This document shows, piece after piece, positions 11,441 through 20,958 of a stretch of 60,000 bases of DNA. Position numbers and translations under genes: made by a program. This DNA is from Nymphaea colorata (Eukaryota; Streptophyta; Magnoliopsida; Nymphaeales; Nymphaeaceae). The stretch lies in assembly GCF_008831285.2 (NCBI RefSeq), contig NC_045149.1, forward strand, positions 20,911,035-20,971,034. Direction: 5' to 3'. The notes under the pieces are model-generated. The model was given only the letters and a program-made list of their open reading frames with translations. It was not told the DNA's origin and searched no databases. How positions within the stretch are numbered: position 1 is the stretch's first letter; every line of letters begins with the position of its first letter.

Positions 11441-14400
11441 ATGCTTGTGAACTTTTCACATACATTTCAAATGCCATTAAAAGAAGTAGTTCTTAGGGCC
11501 GGCTAAAAAGGACTTCATACACATGAAAAAGAGGGGAACGTTGCAAATCAAGTTTTCTGTGATTAGTATTTCCGGTAGGTATCTTCTTCGTTGATTTCGG
11601 GTTGAGGATCTTTTTCGGAAACAACTTGATCTATCAGGGTGCTATTGTTTGGGACAACGTTTGTTTGGCATACCCTTTTGGATCCTTATGCTTTCATAGC
11701 TGCTGATAATTTATTAATTTAGTTTATCTAGTTGGTTATAAACATTTTTCTGATTTATAGTTCTTTTTTTGAGTTTTTTGCTTGTACATTTTTCTCTTGC
11801 TATTGTTGTTTTGTTTCCATATTTGGAAACCTTTCAATCTTAATGCAATTGTAATCTGGGTTCATGAGAATTGAAGTTACAGTTGTAATTTACAACTTTA
11901 GTTGATTCATTATGTTGAATAATTGAAGTGTTGGCAATCCCATCTTTTTAATGGATGAGTTCCGATTAATGTTTGTGTGGAATACATATTATCTTGGGTG
12001 CTAAGCCATGTTCAAATCTGTTGTTGGTTTATGCTAATATTGGCCTCTATATTTAAAACATGAAGAACAATGGACTCAGTGGGATTCCTTCTAGTAGTAT
12101 GCAGATGAACATCTGCCTTTGGATAAGGACACAGTGCCTCGTACATTCATTGCTTGTACATTGTGTTAGTTCTTCCTTTCGCACATGTATCGATAGATGG
12201 TTTTTATTGGCTGCTGCTAATGTTGTCCTCTAATTAAAGCTTGATGAACACTGAACTCAGGGATTCCTTCCGGAAGTACTCTAGTGTGATCTTCTTTTGG
12301 GTAATGACGGCATGTACTTAAATGAATTGCTAGTTATTTGCTGCTTATTTCAGCTTGAGTTTTTATTAAAATGAGTTGGTAGTTCTTCGTTCTTTTAATA
12401 AAACTTTGGTTTTTATTGCACTACACATGCTTTCACTTGTTTTTTTAATTGTTTGTAGTAAATCTTGAAGTGCATGCATTCTTCTATCTTCTTTTCATGT
12501 TGTATGGTTATCATTTTTTGCTGATCTCTTTTATTACTAATTTTTTTGGTACTGCCCAACTATGGGCTAGCTCTACATTTGTGACAATGTTAGAGAAGGT
12601 TTTAGTTACTGGAAGCAAATTTTTGGGCCTTGTTGATTGTCCATCAAAGTTTAGGCTGTTTGATTTGGCTACAGAATATTTGGATGATATGCTTTTCAGC
12701 ACAAGTTAAAAAAATGGTTCTCCGTTGGTTAAATGCACAAGGGTTGTGGAGGATATATCTAGTCTACTACTAGTCAGATTGCATTCCTTCTTGTTTCTTG
12801 TTCAACCATTATTCATCTTAATGCATATATATTATTATCTTTTTGTAGCTCTTGTTTAGTCGCTCTATGCTCTTCCATCTCAGTCAGAGCTGAGTTAGAT
12901 TCCTAAGATGAAGCGTTTTTTCTATTTTTCTTTCTTTCCATTCTCAAGTGCTGCATTATGTAGATATACCATATTGGCCAGTTAGTTTATAAAACTATTT
13001 TCTTGGGCCCAGAGGCTTTTGATCTTTATGTCATTATTCTACAGATCAAGTTATAAAAAAAAGCCCCACAACTATGCCCTTTTTGAAACACAGTGCGTTC
13101 ATCATTTAGTCTTGCCATTGAAAGGTAAGACATCGATTGCATTTCCAACTTAAATATGGGTTAGCAAAGCTAGTGGGGTTTGGTGGTTTTGTTAACCATT
13201 ATGGTATCTTTCCCTTGACGCTTCAACCTATGGAAATGTTGGTTTAGGGCACTGTTCACTTCTTCCTTTACTTTTAGAGACACACCTATCTTTTGCATTG
13301 CTCAAACAAAAATAATCTTTTCCCAACTAACCCTAGGCTATCACATAATCTGGTGTATTCAATGTGATAAAAGAAGTACAATCCTAAAACAAATTGTAAG
13401 TTCATTTGTTTGTCTCTTGACATTGGAAGTTATATGCAACCATATGCAATTTAGTTGATTTCTCTGTTCTCGTCAGTGAGGTGTAACCTTGTTTAATTGT
13501 TCTCTTTTTAGCAATTTTAGAAAGTTATAAGGGAAACTAATGTCTCTGTTTTCCTTTTCATGTTGATTTTTGAGAAGCAAAAAAGGTGACCTTTACTGAT
13601 TTGATGATCACTTCGACAGAAAGTAATCTTTATGGACTTCATTATTAATATTGGGAAAACTTTGGGGTGTTTTTCGCAATATTGAAAAATTTTGGTATAA
13701 TTTGAAAAATCTCCACCTTTTTGTGTTTTATTTTTTAAAATATAAGGTCTGTCCCCTCCTTATAGACCTTCTGATTTAAGATGCTTGAGTGCAAGTGAAA
13801 AGATTTATTATAACAGTGGGAAAACACAAAATGGACTGAAATCTCCGAGTACAAACCCGATGAGACAATATTCATGCAAAACCTACACATGCACGTCACG
13901 CGAGCATCTGCTCAGTTGATGGGTCTTCACGATTGTTCTTGTTGTTCGATACGCGGCCAACCTCTTTATTGTTTAAAGGATGCTATTGGTCTGTGTCCCC
14001 TCTAAGATAGCCATGTTGACCTTCTATATGCTCATCTGCCAGCCAACAAAAGTGGAATTCACCCAATGTATAAATTTCTTGAGGTTGAATATTAAGCTCG
14101 TCGTGCAGGCATTCTTACATATCTCAAGATGGTAGCATGTAGACTTTTATTTGCTGTGAATTTTTTTTTTTAAAGTAATGTTATGACTAGTAAGTTATTT
14201 AAGGGCTCCATCTCATGCAAGTTTTTTTTTTTATTATTATTTCTTGTGAAACCAAGCATGTTCTTTGCAGCGTAGGTGTCATTTATTATTTTATTATCTC
14301 CATGCACTTCTTGTATTATCTTTATCTTGACAGTTCATTTTGTCGGCATTAACTCCTGAATACTATTATTTTCGTTCAAGTTGTGGTTTTGATTTTGAAA

Positions 14401-15167
14401 GAGAAAAAGGGCATTGTAGCCTATAATATGAGATGCTCGATAAATAGGCAATTATAATCTTATTGTAGCAGCTGTTTGTGGGACAAATTATGTCCAACAT
14501 AATATGTCCTGAAACCAGGGATGTAAACGGGTTGGCTGATTCGATTGTTGAGCTCAACTGGACACATTTAGTTGGATCCAAATTATAAAGCATTTACTTG
14601 ATTTTAGACCACATCTGAAGATTTTTCCTGAAACCGTGATTCGGAGTTTTCTAGAGCATTTTCTTTTCTTCTTAATTTTAAGCCATTTGATGCACACATT
14701 CATGAGGCGGAGCGAGTAAATTCATGTTTCCCCATTCATGGTTCCACTCAACCCACACATAAATTTCAGTGATATTTCCAAAATATTTTAAACTTATTCT
14801 ATTCCTTTTAGAATTGTATTAATAACTTTAAATCTTTATTACTGCTTTTGTAAGGAAATTTTTTGAAACTGATCTCTTCAATAAAATTTTCTATTAATTC
14901 TTGTGTTATTAATTTTTTTACTTTTATGACTTTCTTATCTACATTTGCATTGATTTTGTGTGACTTTTTTAAAAAAATTGACGAGAATGAATTTGAACTG
15001 ATTTTATTAAATATTTTGTGCACTTTCACATCTTTATAAAACTAGGCAAAATTTTCCCAACATTATGTGGCCTTTACAACTTGTATTCTTCGATCTTTTA
15101 GAAATGTCTTAAACTTTTGCAAGTTCTTTTGCACTTTCACACTTTTTGATGAAAGCTAATGTATAAG
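11441..15167. other. Intergenic AT-rich stretch with no recognised gene
   Basis: The satellite decays over about 11340-11440 and is followed by AT-rich DNA with stops in all frames. I see no conserved domain, RNA gene or clear terminal repeats. A plus-strand open stretch at 12449-12709 (TAA stop at its end) has a hydrophobic first third, then a more mixed 50 residues ending in DMLFSTS. It could be a worn exon, but I do not recognise it. Runs of T occur near 14160 and 14221. Confidence 0.5.
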
Positions 15168-15440
15168 TTTGAAAACATATTAGAAATTGATTTTTCTGTC
15201 TTTTATCTGAAAATTGAGGTAAGTTCATCACATAGAATTTTGAAACTCCCGTAGTTATTTTTGAACTCGTGAAAGGTAATGCATTTTTGTTTAGACTTTC
15301 ATGACGTTCCTACCAATAGTTACAAACTTTTTTAAAATTTATCTCACTATTGAAAAATTTTGATTGGATTTCAGTCAACATTTTGACATTTTAAGCCCAA
15401 GATTCTATATTATCTTAGATGAATTTGCATATTTTTCTGA
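15168..15440 (+). repeat. Right-flank copy of a diverged direct repeat
   Basis: This is the partner of 61-290, in the same orientation. Both copies share the same landmarks in the same order, with many substitutions and small length changes, so the duplication is old. No open frame of note lies here. The following 15441-15951 has no recognised feature and runs straight into the 3' LTR of the retrotransposon. Confidence 0.6.
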
Positions 15441-15951
15441 GCACTTGATGTTAGGCATTGGGTATAAGATTGGGTTGGATCCCCAAGAGACTGATCTAGT
15501 AGTGCTTATATATATGGTCGAATCACCATGAATATTGAGTGTTTGGTCCTCTGGCGAGGGAGAACCCTAGTCTTGGAAAGGGGCTTCCCTTGTTAGCGGT
15601 GGCTAACACTTGGTCTCTTAATCTTTTGTAGAATGTTGCTTAATTTCTTAATTTTTTTTGAACGTTCCTCAAGAAAAGTAATTTTTTTTGCACTGGTTGT
15701 TTAATTGTGTGGGAATTTTTCAAATTTTCCAAGATTTCCTTTTAATTTATGAGAATGTATTGCTTGACTATTCAATGCATTGTGAGCCTTTCATGTCTTC
15801 GATAAAATATTGGAATTTTCTTCTCAAATCTTTAGTTTGAATTTGTATGGTGTTTGCCTCTGCACGACTAACAACCTGATTACCGCCGCCCAACGGTTGT
15901 AACCTTCACAAGCCACACGAAGCCCAGCTTCTCTCATGCCAAATAAATTTT

Positions 15952-16124
15952 CATTAGGGTTTAATTGCTCTTAATCGAGCTAAGTACAATGACGTGATGG
16001 GTTGGGTTAACACAAGTGACAAGCCTAACTGGACCCGACCCGTTACAAAAGGAAATAACCTCACACATACTAAAATAACAGCAACAATAATTAAAATAAA
16101 TACTGAAATAACTTGCGCCTAACA
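15952..16124 (-). repeat. 3' LTR of the retrotransposon
   Basis: This repeat matches 20792-20958 closely, sharing for example TTAGGGTTTAATTGCTC, GATGGGTTGGGTTAACACAAG and ACCCGACCCGTTACAAAAGG. Compared with its partner it has an extra copy of ACAAGTG-like sequence (about 6 bp). Its outer end reads CATTAG where the partner reads TGTTAG, so the terminal TG (as read on the plus strand) has decayed. Confidence 0.9.
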
Positions 16125-16125
16125 A

Positions 16126-16139
16126 TTTCCTTCCCTTCA
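16126..16139 (-). other. Polypurine tract
   Basis: On the minus strand this reads as a purine run (GAAGGGAAGGAAA) immediately upstream of the 3' LTR, which starts TGTTAGGCGC. In LTR retrotransposons this tract primes plus-strand DNA synthesis. Position and composition both fit. Confidence 0.8.
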
Positions 16140-16153
16140 AGAACACCTTGTCC

Positions 16154-17514
16154 TCAAGGTGTAAAATCTGGAAATCGGAGAGTAATGTCTTCCGCCTTTT
16201 CCCATGTTGCTATGCCTTCGTTGGTATTGTTCCACTGGATTAACCACTCAACATACTTTGCCCTGTCATGGCTGATAGTGCGAGTGCCCAGTCTGCGAAA
16301 AGGGGCAGCCTTTGTTTGATCTTCGTTAATTGGCTCTGAAATGATGTCTTCTTTGGCTGGTGGTTGAGACTTGAGGGTAAGACTTGAGTTTTGAAACTTG
16401 GAAAACAGGGTGTACATTACTCTCAGCCGGTAGTAACAACTCGTAAGCAAGAGGACGCACTCGTCTGATGATGCGAAATGGACCGACGTATCGGGGTGCA
16501 AGTTTATTGTATCCTCTTGGCTGCCGATACCCTGCGGCATGTGTGGGTCTGTGCAAGTACACCCATTCTCCTACACTATACTGCTGATCTCTGTGTCTGT
16601 GATTGTATTGGATTACCATACGATTGCGTGCTGCAGCGAGGTGTGCTTTGAGATCTCTCAGGATGGCATCCCGGCAGCGGAGTCGTGTATCCACCGACTC
16701 TTCCTTCGCTGTGTTTGGCTGGTAGCGACGTATAGTGAGTGGGGCGCGACCATATACCGCTTCGAATGAGGTGATGCTGGTGGACGAATGCCAACTAGTG
16801 TTGTATGAGAACTCAGCCCACGACAAATAGTCCACCCAAAGACGTGGTCGTTGCCCTGCAAAACAGCGCAAGTCTCTGGGCAGCGCTTGACAACCTTTGT
16901 TTGGCCATCGGTCTGTGGGTGATATGCCATGCTCAACTGTAGCTTTGCACCCTGCAACTGAAAATATTCTTTCCAGAAGGTGCTAATGAAAATTGGATCT
17001 CTATCGTTGGTTATCGATCTGGGCATTGCATGTAGTTTGCGATATGATATTGAAAGGCACGGGCTACCGTTCATGCCGAGTACGGGTGTGACAAGGGCAC
17101 GAAATGCGCATACTTGGATAGGCGATCAACCACTACCAAAATGATGGATTTTCTCGGGAACAAAGGCAGACCTTCTATAAAATCCATTGATATATCCTCC
17201 CATATAAGTTTCGGCTTTGGAATGGGTTGAAGGAGGCCTGTCGTCTTCATCGTTTCATATTTGTTCCTTTGACAAACATGACAGCTCCACACAAAATCTC
17301 TTATGGCCTTTTTCATTCCCGTCCAATAAAAGGTAGGATGCAGCCAGCGGTACGTGTCCTCCACTCCTTCATGACCTGTCGCCTCTTCATTGTGATAATG
17401 TTGTATAAGGGTACGTGGCAGCGTGGCCTCCTGCAGAATAAAGATGTGTCTGCTACGATATAGGTATGGTGGTTTCCACTCGTGCCCATACACCTTGAGA
17501 AGGTTCCTTTCCAA
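16154..17514 (-). pseudogene. Integrase and chromodomain-like region, broken
   Basis: This region inserted the retrotransposon DNA into the host chromosome. Pieces in successive frames show the parts of a Ty3 integrase. At about 17290-17420 there is an HHCC zinc-binding segment (H-x-H pair, then CHVCQRNK). The catalytic core begins near WEDISMDFIEGLP and continues with the second catalytic Asp in TNDRDPIF and the later AYHPQTDGQT segment at about 16900-17030. A GPF-type C-terminal part (YVGPFRIIRRV) follows at about 16430-16460. The last part, 16154-16330, resembles a chromodomain (YVEWLIQWNN, then ATWEKAEDI). The frame shifts near 17072, 16870 and 16540 break it. The family call is firm; the chromodomain is less so because it is short. 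Confidence 0.88.
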
Positions 17515-17556
17515 TTCTTCTCTGATTTTCTTTACCGATGCGGCTTTCCCTGGCGC

Positions 17557-18300
17557 CTACCGGATGTCATCCCACAGGTGAGCTTGGACTTGTGAAATGG
17601 AAAGTAAACTACTAACCTGTGGATCGACGCCTCTTGATAGCCCGTCTACAACTGCATTCTCTTTCCCTTTGCGATAGCAGACCTTGAAATCAAAACTCAT
17701 CAATTTAAGTATCCATTTTTGAAGCATTGGAGATAACGACAGCTGTTGGAGGCAATGTCTAAGGCTGCAATGATCAGTCAATACTACAGACTGCTGCCTC
17801 TCTCTTTCCCTTAGCGATAGCAGTCCTTGAAATCAAAACTCATTAATTTAAGTATCCATTTTTGAAGAGATGGAGATAGTGACAGTTGTTGGAGGCAATG
17901 TCTAAGGCTGCAATGATCAGTCAATACTACAAACTGCTGCCTCAGAAGATAATGTTTCCACTTTAGCACAGCGAGAACTATGGCTGTCAACTCTCGTTCA
18001 TAGGTGGACTTGCTAGCCAATTTCGGCCCCATTGCCCTGTTGAAATAGGCAATTGGATGTTGGTCTTGGCTAAGTATGGTGCCCACCCCAAAATCTGATG
18101 CATCTGATTCAACGGTAAATGGGAGCTTAAAATTAGGCATTTGCAGAACCGGGGCTGCTGTCACTGCCTCCTTAAGTTGTTGGAATGCTTGTTCTGCTTG
18201 AGTACTCCACACAAATTTGCCTTTCTTTGTTAGGCTGTGAGAGGTGCTGTCACCAGCTCGTAGTTTTGGACAAACTTGCGGTAGTAACCTGTGAGTCCAA
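17557..18300 (-). pseudogene. RNase H region with internal duplication
   Basis: This part degraded the RNA strand during reverse transcription. Typical Ty3 RNase H landmarks are present: FTVESDASDFGVGTILSQ with the catalytic Asp, then a KSTYERELTAIVLAVLKWKHYL segment with the catalytic Glu, then VLTDHCSLRHCLQQ with the next Asp. The segment from LTDHCSLRH to DFK-CYR appears twice because of a 143-bp tandem duplication. Since 143 is not a multiple of three, the second copy lies in another frame. Confidence 0.88.
17658..17943 (-). repeat. 143-bp tandem duplication in RNase H
   Basis: 17658-17800 and 17801-17943 are near-identical tandem copies, beginning TCTCTTTCCCTTTGCG and TCTCTTTCCCTTAGCG. 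They differ at roughly ten positions, so the duplication is not very recent. It shifts the reading frame. Confidence 0.9.
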
Positions 18301-19204
18301 AAAATGCACGCAACTCCCTTACGGTTTTGGGTGTTCTCCAATCTTTCACTGCCTGGACCTTTTCCTGTTCCATGCTCACCTTCCCTTGGCTTATCACATG
18401 TCCTAGATAAGCAATCTTGGAAGTGCCGAAAACACACTTCAAAAGTTTAGCATGCAATTGGTGTCACTGTAGTACTAGTAATACATTTCGCAGATGTCTG
18501 AGATGTTCTTGTTCATCTTTGCTGTAAATCAAAATATCATCAAAAAATACCAATACAAATTGTCATAAAAAGGGCGAAATACATCATTCATCGGCGACTG
18601 AAAGGTAGAAGGCGCGTTTGTCAACCTAAATGGCATGATGGCAAACTCGTAGTGCCCGTCATGGATATGGAAAGCAGTTTTAGGGATGTCATCTTTCACA
18701 ACATGGATTTGATGATAACCTGATGCAAGCCGAGTTTAGAAAATATACACCCCTCATCAAGCTCATCAAGCAGATCTTCCACAATGGGTATCAGATACCT
18801 ACCTTTGATAGTGATGGCGTTCAACGAACGATAGTCCACAAAGAAACGCCAGCTCCCCATCTTTGTTTTTGACCAACAAGGCGGGCGATGCAAAGGGGCT
18901 GCAACTTGGCTGAATCACCCTTATTTTCAGCATTTCCCACAAGTTCCTTGAGCGTTCCTCGCTCCGCACCATTGTAGCGATAGCGTCATGATTTAATAGG
19001 TTCCTCTCCTGGTTGTAACTCAATGCAGTGTTCGCATCCTCGCTCAGGTGGCAGCGACTTGGGTGTGCTGAAAACTGGTCTGAACTCATGTATTATTTCC
19101 TGCAGTGTTCTTCGATACCCTTCGGACCCGCATTGACCCTTCTCTTTTACCTTCACCGACACTTGAGTTGAGAACAACAGGAAAGAGGCTGTCGGTCCTT
19201 TCAT
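18230..19204 (-). pseudogene. Reverse transcriptase region, broken
   Basis: This part copied element RNA into DNA. In order, pieces in different frames show the N-terminal LPPERGCEHCIEL segment, the SPFASPALLVKNKDG segment, the WRFFVDYRSLNAIT motif, [15 protein letters not shown], the active-site FFDDI (about 18533-18560) with a following [12 protein letters not shown], and the connection segment beginning LLKCVFGTSKIAYLGHVIS. All are standard for Ty3/gypsy reverse transcriptase, and FFDD is a normal variant of YxDD. At least four frame changes and several stops separate the pieces. Confidence 0.9.
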
Positions 19205-19237
19205 CAGACGTGCAGTTGGGGCTTCTAAACAAGGTCG

Positions 19238-19771
19238 TCAGGGACTCGCTTCGAGTGTAAACCTTTCGTTTGCGGGTCCTCTAAATTGCATCTTCATGCC
19301 CACTAAATCCCATACAACCTCTCTCAGTTCGCACAACCACTGGATGCCCAATACCAAGTCGGCTCCCGCCATGGCTAGAATATATAGGTGCATAGGAAAT
19401 TGCAAACCCTGGATTTCCAATTTTTTCAACTGGCATTTACCTCTCACTTCAGTGGCATTTACCTCTCACTTCAGTGTACTACTGTCACCGACCACCACGT
19501 CAAAAGCTGGCTGGGCTTCCATGCTGCATCCCAGAGCTTGGGCCGACTTCTCACAAATGAAATTGTGAGTCGAGCCCGTGTCGATCAGCATACTCACAGC
19601 TCGGCCCCGCAGCTTGCCCTCCATACACATCAGATGCGGAACCTCATCGCCAACCAAGGCATGCAACGAGATTTTTGCTATTGTCCTTTCCTCAACAGTG
19701 TTTGGTTCAACGGCTAAAGGAGAGTCCTCGTCGGCCTCTAGTGGTTTGTCACCCTCCTCCACGAGGTACAT
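19238..19771 (-). pseudogene. Aspartic protease region, frameshifted by a 22-bp duplication
   Basis: This enzyme cut the Gag-Pol polyprotein. The active-site motif is LIDTGSTHNFI, and downstream in another frame is the conserved end ADLVLGIQWL before the reverse transcriptase. The two halves are separated by a tandem duplication of 22 bp (TGGCATTTACCTCTCACTTC-AG at 19431-19452 and again at 19453-19474). Twenty-two is one more than a multiple of three, which accounts for the frame change. Confidence 0.88.
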
Positions 19772-19789
19772 GTGCAGTCAGTTATGCCC

Positions 19790-20769
19790 TGGTACCCAAG
19801 GGCGACCACAGTGGAAACCTATGCCCTGCCTCCTCTTCTCCTTGATTTGTTCTGGCGTCAAGTGTCTCACGACTTGGCGAGGCGCGTTTCCTTTCTGGTT
19901 TCTCCCTACGGCACACGGAAAAACTTCAGATTTCATTGTCTCTCGCGAGCTGCTTCTTGCGTCTGATCAATTCTTGCTGATGGTGCCCCGACTAGTTACT
20001 TGCTGCCGCTTGTTTTTCTCCTCCACCGTGCGGGCAAGTTCGAAGCAGTCCAATAAGGTTCGTGGCTTCATAGCTTGGACTTCAATACGTATTTCATCCT
20101 TGAGTCCTTCGACAAAGGCTCCGATCAAAGCCTCGATGGGCCATCCATACACCATATTAGTCAAGGCTTCAAAATTTTCGGTACTCCACCATGCTACCCA
20201 TCTGTTTTATTCGTGACAATTCCACATTATAATCAAGATATGCCAACGGACCAAAGCGAGATGTGATCTCCCTGACCAATGTTTCCAATCAGGTTTTCCT
20301 TGGTGCGATACCATCCAGCGGTACCAACGTATCGGAGCACCCTCAAAATATACCGCCGCTTGGTTCACCCTGTGATCGCTCACGTTCCCTTGGCAATCGA
20401 AGTATTGTTCGGTGTGAAACGCCTACTCACTGGATCGTCCCCTGAAAATCTCGAGAACTCCGTTTTCGCGGGACGCCACGCTGCACCTCCTGCGCCGTTC
20501 GTTGGCCATTCGTGTTCCCTACGGCCGTCCGACTGAGTCTGGTCGAAATTAGGTGAACGTTGTTGAGAACCCTACCACAGGCTTTCATGTAAAAGCGCCG
20601 ACAATGCCTGCTGTTCGACCATCATGGCCTCCAATCGTGCGTTCACTGCATTCAGCCGTTGGTCCATCACATGCATCCGTCCTTCCAGACCGCCGATTGT
20701 TGCTTCCATCTGATTTCGATGTTGTTCGACCGCTGCAATAGCATCCCTTGCTGTGATCCTTTCTGCCAT
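19790..20769 (-). pseudogene. gag region, broken
   Basis: Gag forms the particle that packages element RNA. The start is the ATG at 20767-20769, reading MAERITARDAIAAVEQH, followed by a helical, Glu- and Gln-rich 60 residues. Later pieces in shifted frames show a capsid-like segment with RWYRW and, at 19967-20164, a stretch with EALIGAFVEGLKDEIR, LDCFELARTVEEK. Close to 19790-19830 the remains of a zinc knuckle (FHCGRPWVPGHN) are visible, but the last Cys is lost at a stop. The frame is interrupted several times. Confidence 0.8.
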
Positions 20770-20779
20770 GGTCGAGGAA

Positions 20780-20791
20780 GCTGTGATACCA
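20780..20791 (-). other. Primer-binding site, initiator-tRNA type
   Basis: On the minus strand this reads TGGTATCACAGC directly after the 5' LTR. The usual plant site matching initiator methionine tRNA is TGGTATCAGAGC, so there is one mismatch. The location next to the LTR fixes its role as the start of minus-strand DNA synthesis. Confidence 0.85.
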
Positions 20792-20958
20792 TGTTAGGGT
20801 TTAATTGCTCTTAATCGAGCTTAAGTACGATGACTTGATGGGTTGGGTTAACACAAGCCTAACTGGACCCGACCCGTTACAAAAGGAAATAACCTCACGC
20901 ATAGTAAAATAACGGCAACAGAAATTAAAATAAATGCCAAAATAACTTGCACCTAACA
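20792..20958 (-). repeat. 5' LTR of the retrotransposon
   Basis: This is the better-preserved LTR, 167 bp. It has the short terminal inverted repeat TGTTAG ... CTAACA. In an intact element it would hold promoter and polyadenylation signals. Divergence from the 3' LTR is modest (of the order of ten substitutions plus one small length change by eye). Confidence 0.92.

Larger units (their letters stand above)
15952..20958 (-). mobile_element. Degenerate Ty3/gypsy LTR retrotransposon, chromovirus-like
   Basis: A 5.0-kb element lies on the minus strand. Two similar terminal repeats of 173 and 167 bp enclose, in transcription order, a primer-binding site, gag, protease, reverse transcriptase, RNase H, integrase and a polypurine tract. 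The order with integrase after RNase H defines Ty3/gypsy, and the C-terminal WEKAEDI segment after integrase looks like a chromodomain. The small size and short LTRs resemble the Reina type of plant chromoviruses, but that assignment is an inference. Frameshifts and stops break every reading frame, so the copy cannot move by itself. The flanking 5-mers (ATTTT and TATGG) do not match, so no target duplication remains. Confidence 0.93.

Noticed and set aside
16113-20741. Plus-strand open frames of up to 212 codons inside the retrotransposon.
   Set aside because: They lie opposite gag and pol segments recognisable on the minus strand, and have no domain of their own.
15952-20958. Whether the element could be an endogenous plant pararetrovirus.
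   Set aside because: It has two LTRs, an initiator-tRNA primer site, a polypurine tract and an integrase, all of which mark an LTR retrotransposon.
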